Of a stretch of 64,000 nucleotides of DNA, positions 31,971 through 43,194 are shown piece by piece (position 1 is the first letter of the stretch; every line of letters starts with the position of its first letter). The DNA is taken from contig OZ024912.1 in the NCBI GenBank assembly GCA_964017125.1, positions 83,970,976-84,034,975 on the forward strand. The letters are read 5' to 3'. Position numbers and translations under genes: made by a program. The DNA comes from Flabesymbios commensalis. Taxonomy: Eukaryota; Annelida; Polychaeta; Terebellida; Flabelligeridae. The notes beneath the pieces are model-generated. The model was given only the letters and a program-made list of their open reading frames with translations, had not been told where the DNA came from and ran no database searches.

Positions 31971-32261
31971 CTCAAAACGCTAGATTTGAAAAAAATGACC
32001 CACCTGAAATCGTGTCACACTACCGCCTTTTAATTGTTTGTGCATTTTTTTAAAGTTGATTAAAATAAGCCCCAGGACGCTTATATATACGGAACATTTT
32101 TTTTATCGCATAACTTATACGTTGTGGAATTTTAGGTATCGGTAAAACAAAGCTAGAATTGACTGAGAAATCAGCCCAAGACATGAAAAACTCCCTTATA
32201 TTTTTGGATATATATGTTATGATATTTCAATACAACTAACTGTCTAAATATAGAATAGTCA

Positions 32262-32708
32262 GTTAGATTGGACATCCAGTGAAGGGAAACCACTGGGTGG
32301 CCACATCCGTGCCAGGAAACACAGGACATTGGTCCAATGCTGGCTTATCGCTGGCAAAGCGTCTACGACGCTGGGCCAGCGTTAAAACAGCATTGGGTCA
32401 ATGTCCATGTTTTGCTGGGATGCTATCTAGAGTAAACAAAAATGTAACACTTTGTTCCAGTGAGCCAGAAGCCATTGAAGTCCCCTTTATCATATATACA
32501 TCTAACACGCTTGCCATTTTACTGATTTCGCAGCTTTTTACATGTTGTCAAATATACGGACGAAATGTTTTTTGTCTTTTACCGATTTTTAAAAATATAT
32601 GTTACAATTTGTGAGACAATTAGCTCTGCCAATTAATTCTGATCTTGTCACTATTCCACATGTGTGCCCATGCAGGCTAAACTGGGCCAGGAGTAGCTGT
32701 GATGAGTG
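32262..32708. repeat. Tandem segment duplication, unit 1
   Basis: GACATCCAGTGAAGGGAAAC, a Pal-A palindrome (32310-32422), AAGTCCCCTTTATCATATAT and a SINE-1 scrap GCAGGCTAAACTGGGCCAGG. It repeats in order at 32709-33170. Confidence 0.85.
32310..32422. mobile_element. Pal-A palindrome
   Basis: GCCAGGAAACACAGGACATT and CATGTTTTGCTGGGATG ends; centre GCGTCTACGACGC. Confidence 0.82.
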
Positions 32709-33275
32709 AATAGATTTGACATCCAGTGAGAATCTCTGGGTGGCCACATCCGTGCCGGAAAACAGCGGACATTGATTCAATGCTGGCCTAACGCTGGCAC
32801 AGCGTCTACAATGTTGGGCCAGCGTTAAAACAAGATTGGGTCAACGTTCATGTTTCGCTGGGATGCTATCTGGAGTAAACACAAATGTAACACTATGTTT
32901 CTGTATGCGGCCGGCTGGAGGCCATTGAAGTCCCCTTTATCAGATATACATCTAACACGCTTGCCAGTTTACTGATTTGTCAGCTTTCCATATGTTTCTC
33001 AAATATACAGACGGATTTTGGGGGTCATTTTTGACAGTTTCCAACAATATATTTTACGATTTCCGCGTCAATAATTATCTTGACCAAATAATTCTGATCT
33101 TGGCATTAGCATGATTAGGCCACTTGTGTGCACTTATAGGCTAAACTGGGCCAGAAGTAGTTGTGACGAATCAGATGACACAGCCCTCCAAACACAGGAT
33201 TCGAAATGGTAATCTTAGACGGAAGGAGCACGTACGTACCCCTCGGTCACAAATCTCCCCACAATAACTGGATCT
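32709..33275. repeat. Tandem segment duplication, unit 2, plus SINE-1 fragment
   Basis: Second copy of the 32262 block, with a Pal-A palindrome at 32752-32863. The SINE-1 remnant is longer here (33112-33275, minus): GGCTAAACTGGGCCAGAAGT, CACAGGATTCGAAATGG, CCTCGGTCACAAATC. Confidence 0.8.
32752..32863. mobile_element. Pal-A palindrome
   Basis: Arms GCTGGCCTAACGCTGGCAC / GGGCCAGCGTTAAAAC share TAACGCTGG / CCAGCGTTA, against TAATGTTGG in most copies. Confidence 0.82.
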
Positions 33276-33683
33276 GGCCACAATAGAGAACCTTTGAAGT
33301 AATATGATAAGGGATGGGGATGACGTCCCGATATTGTCATGATTGTGCAGAAAGCGACGTAAAGCAATATTTACTCAACTATATTTTGCTTAGTTGAGCA
33401 TTTATATTTTGACGATCAGGAAGTATAATATTGTACCATATCATTGTTGAATCCATACTCCCCCCTCTGTCTCTGTTATCCATGTGATAATAACCCCCTG
33501 GACAGCGACCCCCCCCCCCCCCCCGAGGGAACCAACAGCCATATCAGGCACGTCAGACAGCGACCCCCAGGGAATCAAAAGTCATATCAGGCACGTCGGT
33601 CTCCGATACATCATCTATTATCGCTTTGTTATGACTGATATCACTTAAACATAGGCTGCACATTGTCACCTCGCTCAATCCTG

Positions 33684-33785
33684 GTGTCCTGTGTTTCAAT
33701 GCTGAGTTAATGTTGGGCCAGTGTCGCAAACGATGGCCCAACAATAACCCAACATTGGAACAGCATCTTGGTCTTGCCGGTGACG
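33684..33785. mobile_element. Pal-A palindrome
   Basis: GTCCTGTGTTTCAATGCTGA, GTTAATGTTGGGCCAGTGTC, GCAAACGATGGCCCAACAAT, CATCTTGGTCTTGCCGGTGA. Confidence 0.75.
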
Positions 33786-33789
33786 GGAT

Positions 33790-35028
33790 ACTAGTTTTGG
33801 ATTGGACGGTTGAAGCTATTAAACATATGGTTCTGTATCAGGAGTCTGGGAGGATATTTTCCCTTCGGATTTTCATTGTGACAAGTTGTATATAATGAAA
33901 TGTACTATGTTATTTACAGAGTAAATGGAGTGATTGGCAAAAAAATAATCTTAATTTTGCCATTGACTGAACGATTAGGGGACTAATTATTCGAAATCTG
34001 GTCGCCCGATGTATGTATATGTATTCTGTGAAACGCAGTGAAGTCACCAGAAACCATGCCCAGTTTAGCCTATATCAGGCTATATGTGCACGAAGTTGGA
34101 CTAAAACTACATTTATTAATTTATTAGGCTTTATATACACAATTAGATACAGTAATATTTTACAAATATGCAATTTTGTAATTAAAATTGTGTACATTAT
34201 AGGATGTCAAATACAGGCGACCAGCACCCTGACTATGTTTGACATCCAGGATAAAATTGTATAGACACTTGAAGTTAAAGTGTAGAAGATAACCAGAGAT
34301 AAAATAGCTACATATTATTATAAAAAGTAGCAAAAAAGACACTCTGGAAAGCGTAGAAATCTTTAAAATAAATACAAGTAGAACACTTATAAAAACATGC
34401 AATGTTGCTGAATTAGGCCTATGTATTAAAACAATATAAATACAAATGTCCCCAGCTGAAGCGAGAAATCAACCCAGAGCCGGCCAATGCTGGCCAAGTC
34501 CGGCACCCACTCAACACCGGGCATTATCCTCGAGCCTGTTAGGAATGGCTGTCCGAAAATCGCAAATTAACCTTATAATAAAATAATATTATTCGATGGA
34601 CTGGTGGTTCCTCGGCTGCCAACAGACGAGAAACCCCCGTCATTCTTAGAAAGCAACAAATGTTGTTTTTTGTCTGAAGACTACATAGGCCATAAACCCT
34701 TAAGACGAAGTATAAATAAAAGTATAATTCCCACCCACAATTTTAGGTCGATAAACATAAATATATTATAAACATATTATTCGGAATTTCTGGGACTAAA
34801 CGTTTGATAAATACCACAAACACAGGGAAAAAATGGATTCGTGGTAATCACATGTGGATTTTGTTGATAGTACACATTTTCAAAATACTTGATGGATCCT
34901 TTTCAAGGATAATCGGTGTGTGTACTCGAAATAAAATGGGTCCTAAACTAACGGATTGAATACTGAAGGATTGAATACTAGAAGGTCAAAGCAGTGTGTA
35001 AGGTTAGGAGAAACCCCATTGATTACCG
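33790..35028. other. No gene seen; repeat scraps
   Basis: Holds a SINE-1 scrap at 34058-34110 (GCCCAGTTTAGCCTATATCA, GCACGAAGTTGGACTAAAA) and an R2 copy on the minus strand at 34180-34370. The rest is AT-rich with no supported exon. Confidence 0.5.
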
Positions 35029-35029
35029 C

Positions 35030-35118
35030 TTAACTCTTTCACCACTGAAGCCCGTTTTTATGTGCTGAATGCCATAGCATTCAGCACATAAAACTGGCTT
35101 CAGTGGTGAAAGGGTTAA
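35030..35118. mobile_element. TT-5: 89-bp palindromic MITE in TTAA
   Basis: TTAACTCTTTCACCACTGAA mirrored by TTCAGTGGTGAAAGGGTTAA, with inner arms TTATGTGCTGAATGC / GCATTCAGCACATAA. TTAA at both ends; the right TTAA is shared with the next element. Confidence 0.9.
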
Positions 35119-35312
35119 AGCGCTGAATTATTTTTGTATGTACCATCGAAACCAAAGGTTTTTTAAATTATAAATCATCATAAATGTCTTCGTTAGCTCC
35201 ATGGTATGGGCATACGGCCATTATAAATATGTTTTCCTCTTACAGTGCGCGGATGGACTTTAGACGTCAGAATCTGAAGTCGTCTCAAGTCGTTCCCCGC
35301 GCTTTAAGGGTA
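35115..35312 (+). mobile_element. TT-1 MITE abutting TT-5
   Basis: TTAAAGCGCTGAATTATTTT, AAATCATCATAAATGTCTTC, GACGTCAGAATCTGAAGTCG, CCCCGCGCTTTAAGGGTAAA. Confidence 0.82.
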
Positions 35313-35441
35313 AAGGTTTAAGGTCGCTGCCACGGTTAATTATATCTTTTGTTGGTAGCAGCTATCAATCACTGACCAATCGATTCGAATTTTTAATTGT
35401 TTATATGAGGGCATCGTTTTCAATGTGTAATCCAGATTTTG

Positions 35442-35815
35442 TTAAAGGGACTGGCCCACGCTAAAATCATCAAAAAATCGGTGATTTTATTTTGGCTTCT
35501 TAATATGACCATATGATGTAAACATGTCCATAGACTAGAACTGCGAAAATTGTATAATTTTTCGGCTGCGCATTCACCAGTTAGACTAGATATAGAGACG
35601 AAATTCCCGTATTTCTATATTTGACATGGTTGTCAATAATTAGAAATTAGGAATTTCGTCTCTATATCTAGTCTAACTCGTGAATGCGCAGAAGAAAAAT
35701 TATAAAACTTTCGCAGTTCTAGTCTATGGACATGTTTACATCATATGGTCATATTAAGAAGCCAAAATAGAATCACCGATTTTTTGATGATTTTAGCCTG
35801 GGCCAGTCCCTTTAA
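35442..35815. mobile_element. TT-4: 374-bp near-perfect inverted repeat in TTAA
   Basis: TTAAAGGGACTGGCCCACGC at the left and GCCTGGGCCAGTCCCTTTAA at the right. Arms of about 165 bp match almost throughout (GACCATATGATGTAAACATG / CATGTTTACATCATATGGTC), with a short unpaired centre. A half copy is at 42546-42622. No ORF. Confidence 0.92.
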
Positions 35816-36100
35816 GGTCAATTATTGAAAGTTATAAAGGTGACTTATGGAGTTCATACCTAGTCTGATGTCGAGTCCCAGCCTACTTTACTCTCTGATG
35901 ATCATAGTTACAGACCTGACTGTCTTTCGGTGTTGGAAAATGTATTTTGTCACACTCTGTGCAGTGGTTTTCACCATTAAACGTATATCGGTATTAACCC
36001 ACATCTCCTGATGTAGTTTCAAATGCAATGCATGTCAGTTATCAGGTTATGTCATGTGTGACTTGATCGTGCGAGAAAATACAAACGTTGTATTTTTTAC

Positions 36101-36170
36101 GTGCGATATGGGAACATATACAGCTCACACTTCATTCATTGGGCGAGTGCTGTATTTCCCCATATCGCAC
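36101..36170. repeat. Inverted repeat
   Basis: GTGCGATATGGGAACATATACAGC-type left arm (36101-36123) paired with GCTGTATTTCCCCATATCGCAC-type right arm (36149-36170); class unknown. Confidence 0.7.
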
Positions 36171-36366
36171 TCAAATGAACACCGCTTGCAAATTTCGTAC
36201 ACACTTTCATTTCTATCCTATTTGGTAATAAAACATCAGTTATAGGCTTAAATGAGTGAAGTGAAGCAGATGAGGGTGAAGTGCGGTGCCCAAACATACA
36301 CCATCGAAACAACCATGTGACATAGTTGTATCGATGGTGTATCGACTTTCAACATTGGACATTGTC

Positions 36367-36487
36367 GAAAATCGAGCCCTGGCGGTCTGAGACCGAGCAC
36401 GCTACCACTCGATCATAAAGACTCCCCACAATATTCAATCTTTATGAGTGAGCGGGGAAGAACCTTTTTGTTTCTTTGAAACCTGTA
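36367..36487 (-). mobile_element. SINE-1 middle fragment
   Basis: GAGCCCTGGCGGTCTGAGAC, ACTCCCCACAATATTCAATC and TTTTTGTTTCTTTGAAACC match the centre of SINE-1 in minus orientation; both ends are missing. Confidence 0.8.
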
Positions 36488-36489
36488 AG

Positions 36490-38150
36490 TAGCGTTAACA
36501 TGGTTAATGTAGAGAAGATGCAACTATGTAATGCAGAGTCAAACAGCAGTAAACTGCTCACTTTGAAAAGTAAACATGTTTGCCTTCGAAAGACAGAAAT
36601 ACGGCTGACGTTGAGTAGTGGTTGGACCAATACAAAGTCTGGTAAAAGATTTGTAAGTAATTTGGTGGAAAGTTCTCATATATCTGTATACATCTGAACA
36701 AATACCAGCATTTTCCGGCAGCCCCCCCCCCCCCCGTCCTGTGAGCTGCAGGTTGTTATGGTTACCATACAACCAGACACCGATGGTATAAATAAGCAAG
36801 GTGATAGTATTTACAATCCACACATATCGGAGGCGGATCGGGGGGGGGGGGGGCGGGCATTGGGGTGTCGTGGGGGTTAGCCCCCCTATCAAAAACGAAT
36901 AAGGTTCAAATAGTGAAATTTTTTGACAAGAAATTGATGCTCTTTTTTAAGGAGCCCACGGAATTGACATCTGACTGACTTTCCCATTTCTCACTTCAAG
37001 GTTGATACTAGACAGTCTGTCAGAGACTGCAAATGTCCCCGCAGTGATTGTGTATTTGATCCAGATCGCAATCCGGATCATCCTCCAAATTTAATAGATT
37101 GTTTCTGAGCCCGAGCACGGTGACTTGATTTAATAGATTGTTTCTGAGCCCGAGCACGGTGACTTGACACAACTACTGCGTGCAGCTCGGCATGTTGTGT
37201 TTATCAACTAATTAGAAGGTTTGGACACTAATTTAACCGAAATCACTTATATAACACATACCATTAAGATCAGCGTCATTCAAAGAACAATATTTGAACA
37301 GTCTTAGCAGCTAAATGACGATGTAATATCCTTTTTGAAAGTAATTTTCATCGAATATTTCAGACCCACTCGTTTGTCAGTGTAGCCATTTTATTTTGCA
37401 GATGAGTTCCAGTCGGTACTGAGAGAAATTCCTTAGTTTTATCACACATCACACATTTAATAGCTCAATCGCAGGAAATAATGCTGTAGAAACTGTTTTT
37501 ACAGATAAAAACGTATAACCTTACCAGGCACACTGAGAGGAACCTTCAACGGCATTGTTACAATTTTTATGACGTCATATAATAAGTTTTAATTGAAATT
37601 AAAAATATAAAACAAAAATAAAAAGTAAAAATAAAGATTTTCCAAAAAATATTTCAGACGGCTACTGAAAAATCAATTTCAAAAATGCTAACCTCACACC
37701 CCTTTTTTGTGTGCTGGAGCACATCTATCCAGACAACAATAAAATAAGATTTAAAAATAATAAAATAAGATTTCTTAAAACGTATTTTTCTGTCTACAAA
37801 GCTGGATCCCAAACTATGCTTAGTATGAATGTGGGAGCTAAGGAGACGAGCGAAGCGAGGCTTCACAAATTGCAGAGTCTTTTAATTATGCTAAGCGAAG
37901 CGAGGCAAATTTTTTTTGAGGGCCATAATATATCGATTTACAGCATGTCCTTCAGACAATTATTTATTTCATGAAATATCAGTTTGAATTGCCGTGCTTC
38001 AGTTACAAAAAACATGTCAAAGCTGTATTTTTGTATATTAGCCAATCAGAAGCCAGAACTAAACAACGCGCAATCCGGGGGTCAACATCAAGTAAACAAG
38101 GTCAATAGAGGTGAAGATAAGTATCTGAAAGTAATACCCCTGTAAATACA
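36490..38150. other. No gene seen
   Basis: Contains poly-C (36722-36735) and poly-G (36840-36853), a 39-bp exact tandem duplication (37089-37167, TTTAATAGATTGTTTCTGAG), and a repeat at 37735-37980 related to 47335-47560 (CTACAAAGCTGGATCC). No exon support. Confidence 0.5.
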
Positions 38151-38152
38151 AA

Positions 38153-38235
38153 CCATTTGTATAACATTTATACAATGTTGGGCCAGCGTCGAAGACGCTG
38201 GGCGGACGTTGTATAAATGTTATACAAATGTTTTG
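38153..38235. mobile_element. Pal-A palindrome with divergent arms
   Basis: Left arm CATTTGTATAACATTTATAC and right arm GTATAAATGTTATACAAATG are unlike the usual GGTTTAATG arms, yet mirror each other. The centre GCCAGCGTCGAAGACGCTGG is conserved. Confidence 0.85.
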
Positions 38236-38264
38236 TGTCTAATGGGACCCCGCTAGGTAGGGTC

Positions 38265-38336
38265 ACTGATCCAATGTTGGTTTAGTGTTGGCCCAACGTC
38301 TGCGACGCTGGCACAACATAAAATCAACATCTGCTA
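38265..38336. mobile_element. Pal-A palindrome
   Basis: TCCAATGTTGGTTTAGTGTT, CCCAACGTCTGCGACGCTGG, CACAACATAAAATCAACA. Confidence 0.78.
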
Positions 38337-38571
38337 ACTTGTTAGTTGTGTAGAAACGATATTGCACAGTGTCTGGATGTGTTTTATGACACATTAAGAA
38401 GCTGTGCACGGTCGGTATTACAAAATTGTCCCAATTAAAGTACCAAACGTCTGATACTCTGACCTGCCTCACTTCAGCTTTGTGATACATTACATTCATG
38501 TTATTATATATGCACGTATACAGTGGTACTGCGAACTGGAAAAATGGCTTGAATCAATCAGTCAGTCAGTC

Positions 38572-38812
<241 letters not shown>

Positions 38813-39100
38813 AGCTTATAACCCCTAAAGTATTGTAGTCATCGTCATAGCCGCTCAGCAGCGGTGCTAATGAAGGTAGTCCATATAGCATAACCAATGT
38901 TGGTGATACATCTACCATGTTTCCAAGGCATACGACTACCCGTTAATATGATACGGGAGCATTAGATAAAAAACAGAATGAAGATGGTATACCAAATAAA
39001 AAGAGGTGGCCACACGTGTATAAACATGACATCATAGCTAACTCATCTTCCCATCCTTCCCGCCGAACTCCGCTAGGCGGGCTTCGTATGGGTGAATGTG

Positions 39101-39190
39101 CTAACCCTTTCAGTGTGGGACCGAGTTTAAACGTCATCTTCGATGTCGGATTCTGACGTCTAAAGTCGATCCACGCAGTAGTAGGTTATA
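39101..39190 (-). mobile_element. TT-1 hairpin fragment
   Basis: TAACCCTTTCAGTGTGGGAC, GATTCTGACGTCTAAAGTCG, CCACGCAGTAGTAGG. Confidence 0.7.
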
Positions 39191-39282
39191 TTTTAAATAC
39201 ATTTGTCATATATATATTTTTTTATTTCTATTCTAGAACACTAGCTGTTGGAAATTACGTCAGTTCCCATGGAAACAAAATG

Positions 39283-39434
39283 TTGACTTGACGTGGGTGA
39301 AAAAGTAAAGAAAATTGCCATGTATTGGTAAACCAGTTTCATGGAAATTTCCGTTCTAAAACCCTTGGTTGTAGGAAAATTAGGTCTGTTTTCAGGGATG
39401 TAAAATGATGCTTTAATGCATCGTGACGGCTTAA
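39283..39434 (-). mobile_element. TT-3 MITE, right part
   Basis: TTGACTTGACGTGGGTGAAA, TTGGTAAACCAGTTTCATGG, AATGATGCTTTAATGCATCG, ending GACGGCTTAA. The hairpin end is missing. Confidence 0.8.
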
Positions 39435-39979
39435 AGGCTGACCGTATCTCACAAAATGGCAGATACGACTTTAACTCCTAGAGATTGTATGATAAAAAGA
39501 ATGAGTAATTAATCTGTTGATTTATTACCCTCTCTTAGAAATCAAAGGGTCGTATCTGCCACTTCACAGCGTGATACATACGACTTTTAACCCTTTAACC
39601 GCCGGTGCCGCATATATTCGGGTTTTCATTTTTTATTAGCACATTAAGACCACATTTTAAATATGTTAAAGATAAAATGTAACATCAACCAGCAAGATTT
39701 GAAAAGAGTTGGCTTCCATTTTGTCAAATCTGAATAATTTTCACTCACTTGAAGTTGTGAATCGCGTTAGCGAGACACAACTTCAAGTGGCTGAAAATCA
39801 AATTGAATAATTTGGCAGTTAAAGGGTTAACTCCTAGAGATTTGTACGATAAAATAATGAGCAAAAACTTTATATAGATCTATAAAAAGTTCTTGGAATG
39901 AGTAACTGGATATGTTGATTTAATTCCCTCTCCTAGAAATTAAAGGCTTGTATCTGCCAATATGTAAAGATACGCCATT
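39435..39979. repeat. Tandem host segment interrupted by TTAA MITEs
   Basis: The sequence TACGACTTTAACTCCTAGAG (about 39465-39485) occurs uninterrupted. It recurs at 39580 and 39827 split by the TT-2 element. Shared flanks (GATTTGTACGATAAAATAAT, TTGATTTAATTCCCTCTC, GTATCTGCCA) show two or three diverged copies of a roughly 130-bp unit. Confidence 0.75.
39587..39830 (+). mobile_element. TT-2 MITE, copy 2, complete
   Basis: 244 bp from TTAACCCTTTAACCGCCGGT to GGCAGTTAAAGGGTTAA, TTAA at both ends. Hairpin CACTTGAAGTTGTGAATCGC..CACAACTTCAAGTG near the right end. Confidence 0.92.
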
Positions 39980-40241
39980 TTAACCCTTTCAAGCCTGAAT
40001 TTACCATTGTCATCTTCATCCATCTTCATCCACTACAAGCCGCGAATTGCTGTCGCAATTCTCGACTTGTAGTGGATGAAGATGATTTGATGTGGTTTAA
40101 AAATTTAAGAAAATTACCACGTATTGGTAAACCAGTTTCGTGGAAATTTTCGTTCTTAAATTCTTTGTTGTACTAAAATTTAGTCTCTTTTCAGTGATGT
40201 AAAATGATGCTTTAATGCATCGTGAGGCCTTAAAGGGTTAA
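39980..40241 (-). mobile_element. TT-3 MITE, complete
   Basis: TTAACCCTTTCAAGCCTGAA to GAGGCCTTAAAGGGTTAA. Left hairpin CATCTTCATCCACTACAAGC mirrored by TTGTAGTGGATGAAGATG, loop with AATTGCTGTCGCAATT; body TATTGGTAAACCAGTTTCGT. Confidence 0.92.
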
Positions 40242-40649
40242 TTGATTTTCTAAGGGGCGGTATGATAGTACATGCACACCTGGTCTCTCGTTCAAGTAAG
40301 CAGGTACTGTTTTTTCGGTTTGCAGTGAAGCAATCGGCACATACCAAGGGCACGTGCAACTTTCCGTAATAGGGGGGTGTCCGTATGTAACATTTTGGAA
40401 TGATGAAGCTCATTATATTTATTCCTTGAATTACTGATCACAATATATTAAAACTGAAAGGAAATATGGAAAGGCTCCCGGAAATCCCCAGAATACGCAG
40501 CTCAAATGGGGGTGGAAAAAGACCCTCTGACCCCCCCCCCCCCCCCCACCCTACCCCGCCCCCTCTGTGCACGCTGCTGGATCCTAGCAAATTTGATTGC
40601 CACATAGCTATACCCTCTGATAAAACATTGAATGATAATATAAGCTCAC

Positions 40650-40752
40650 CTGGAGATTGCTGAGATGCCAGTGAGTTTTCTGTGAGTATGCCAGCCATGA
40701 GTAATATTGAGCATGTTATGAGTAGGTGGGAGATGATCCAGTAGGGGGCCAT
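40650..40752 (-). CDS. Gene A, exon 1 (start codon and signal peptide)
   Basis: ATG at 40752-40750 has A at -3 and G at +4. It opens MAPYWIISHLLITCSILLMA, then GILTENSLASQQSP: a typical signal peptide with a hydrophobic core. The exon ends in CCAG before GTGAGC, phase 1, which matches the acceptor of exon 2 at 4814. The resulting intron is 35.8 kb. The link between these two exons is inferred from phase and from the absence of another candidate; exons could be missing between them. Confidence 0.5.
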
Positions 40753-40809
40753 ACTGTCATACAGTACAGACCGCCAGGACGCCACACCACAACACACATG
40801 GTCCACGCT

Positions 40810-41835
40810 AAATAAACATTACGTTTGCTTCCTCAGGTTAGTGCGACCCAGCCACATCCGCGAGGACGGATTCTCCACCAAAAACAACACAACAGCAAAT
40901 AGGGCAGTCATTTCTGTCTTAAAATCAGTGATTGTGTCCACCGTATCTCTATCTTGTGGGATTTGTTTCAACAGACAGACGTATAATTTCCTGCAGAGAA
41001 TCAGTGATTCTGGTCGCTAACTACAGACTTAGGTATAAGTTTTGCTTAAAAATCCGTAAGTCTGACCATCAGTCAGTTGCAGTAGAAAGAGATTGTGGTC
41101 ACTATAGAGGTGTCTACATCTGAGCAAATCACAGACATATCAACTTCATATTAGTGGCTGTGATGACTATCTGACAATCAGTTATTCTGAGCAGCAATCA
41201 GCTGCAGTATCTGCGATTGTTTCAACAACATCTCTACGAATCATTTCTGGTAGAACCTTAACAACTAACAGGCGCATTAATTCATTTCTGTGTAAATATA
41301 GGCCTAAGTGATTTGTGGTCGCTGTAGTCAGCTGTGTGAATATCAGTGATTTGTGGTCGCTGTAGTCAGCTGGACGACTGTATCTTTATCTGTATCTGTA
41401 GGCATTGTTTACAAGACAATCTGACGAGAGAGAGACGTGGAGTACAGAGTGGTTCTGCCTGTCGTGAGCCTGTAGTCAGCCAGTACTCCCCGTGGACTCC
41501 CCGTGGACTGCCGTCTCAGCCTGATACTCCTCCTGGACTCCCAGCCTTATCACAAACACTGACAATAGGTACACGTGGTTAGCTTCACGTGATAATAGGC
41601 GCCTGCCAGATGGTGGATAGTGTGATGTCAGACCCTCTCAGTTACAGCTCCACTCTCAATGAGTGCGGTATTTTGAGTGGTGGCTTCAGTGTGATTTCAG
41701 GGTCTATCTGTCAGTATCATGTTATACAGTGTATGAGGTATGGCATAACGCGGTGAATATGAGTGAGATGCCAACTAAATGTGCTCCGCTCTCTGTGTAT
41801 ACATGTGTTTGTGGGTGGAGTCATAAAGTTACCAC
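40810..41835. other. Upstream flank of gene A; no gene seen
   Basis: Probably holds the promoter and 5' UTR of gene A, but I see no clear TATA or initiator. A 38-bp-period duplication (GTGATTTGTGGTCGCTGTAG at 41308 and 41346) and an ORF at 41346-41582 without support are present. Confidence 0.35.
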
Positions 41836-41837
41836 AC

Positions 41838-41861
41838 GTAACAGCAGCAGCAGTAGTAGCA

Positions 41862-41897
<36 letters not shown>

Positions 41898-42065
41898 GCA
41901 GCAGCAGCAGCAGCGGCAGCAGCAGCAGCAGCGGCAGCAGCAGCAGCATTAGTATGAGCGGCAGCAGCAAAGGCGGTGTCAGCAGAATCAGCGGCAACGG
42001 CAGAAGCAGCAGCAGCATTAAAAGTGTAGCCGCAGCAGCAATAGCAAAAACAGCAGAAACAACAA
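41838..42065. repeat. Imperfect (CAG)n/(AGC)n tract
   Basis: About 228 bp of AGC triplets with GGC, AGT and AAC interruptions, decaying rightwards. A Ser-rich frame and an Ala-rich frame are both open, as expected of the triplet. No exon boundaries are seen. Confidence 0.85.
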
Positions 42066-42097
42066 GAATAGCAACAGCCACATCAGCATCACCACGA

Positions 42098-42160
42098 TCC
42101 CCAGCAAACATCCCCAGCAAACGTCGTTCCAACATTGAACCAACATTGGCTAAACCACAT
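42098..42160. mobile_element. Pal-A half palindrome
   Basis: TCCCCAGCAAACATCCCCAG, AACGTCGTTCCAACATTGAA, CCAACATTGGC; the TIR motif is doubled. Confidence 0.65.
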
Positions 42161-42162
42161 CA

Positions 42163-42404
42163 ACTCTTTCAGTGCTGGGGGGGGGGGGGGGGGCGATGGG
42201 GGCGACTTTAGACTCATAATCTGACATCTATAGACGTCAGATTCTGACGTCTAAAGTCGATCCCACTCACTGAAAGAGTAAAACATTTATAGGTATTCAA
42301 ATGAAGCGGGAAGAGCTAACTAAGACATTTATGACGATTTCAAATTGAAAAACCCTTTGGTCTCCATGGTTTATACAAAAATATTTCGGCGTTGTAAAGG
42401 TTAA
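42163..42404 (-). mobile_element. TT-1 MITE carrying a poly-G run
   Basis: TTTCAGTGCTGGGG with a 17-base G run (42177-42193), GACTTTAGACTCATAATCTG, GACGTCTAAAGTCGATCCCA, body, then GGCGTTGTAAAGGTTAA. The G run sits where other copies have CGGGGATCG. Confidence 0.85.
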
Positions 42405-42545
42405 AATGAACATATAAATGATAGCAGTTCAGCAATAAGAGCAGTAGAAGCAACAGCGGTAACAAACAGCCAGAAAAACAACATGTCAGCTTAGTTTACA
42501 AATTTTTGCATTCACAAAATTTATTCTGAATATTTATATGATATG

Positions 42546-42622
42546 TTTAAAGAGACTGGCCCAGGCTAAAATCATAAAAAATCGGTGATTTTATTTCGGG
42601 TTCTTTATATGACCATATGATT
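42546..42622. mobile_element. TT-4 half copy
   Basis: TTTAAAGAGACTGGCCCAGG, AAATCGGTGATTTTATTTCG, TATGACCATATGAT match the left arm of 35442-35815. Confidence 0.82.
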
Positions 42623-42624
42623 AT

Positions 42625-43190
42625 TGTTTATCTTGCAGGAACTGCAATAAGCCAACTGAATAGATCTATGTATATAATATATATAAAATATTATTATTGT
42701 GTGCATAATTATATTTGTAGTTTAATATCTAAATTATTGATTTTCTCCATATTAGGTCTACATATGTGTATCAATCTATATTATGGCAAATATGTTTAAT
42801 TTTATACTGAAAACTATGTAGAATTGCGAAAGCTTAATGGGCAACCCTATACAAATAAATATTATTATTATAGACTGTGGGCCAACATTAAAACAACGCG
42901 TCGTTCTCGCTGTTGCATTTTATTCTTCAGTATCAGTTCAACAGCATCGTCATCATCGGCGACATCATCAGTACCCACAATAGTCAGGTAAACCTGGCAG
43001 TTACATGATAGTATTTTTAGTGTGCCAGTTTGGCAGAGCTTCAGGTCGATCACCTTTCTGATAACCACGATGACGGCGGGACGTGCAGAGGGTCAGCCCC
43101 CCCCCCCCCCTCCCGCCCCACCTCCTTGATGACGGCGGGACGTGCCTTTGCAGTGGTTGACACGCGTGCTTCACCTACCCTGCAATGCCA
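42625..43190. other. No gene seen
   Basis: AT-rich, with a Pal-A scrap (GTGGGCCAACATTAAAACAA at about 42877) and poly-C 43097-43110 beside two copies of GATGACGGCGGGACGTGC (43069, 43126). Confidence 0.45.
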
Positions 43191-43194
43191 AAAC

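Noticed and set aside
41346-41582. 78-codon Cys/Pro-rich ORF upstream of gene A
   Set aside because: It starts in a duplicated 38-bp repeat and has no matching partner exon or signal sequence.
41663-42211. 182-codon Ser-rich ORF
   Set aside because: It is driven by the AGC triplet tract; Ser, Ala and Leu frames are all open and no exon borders or domain are seen.
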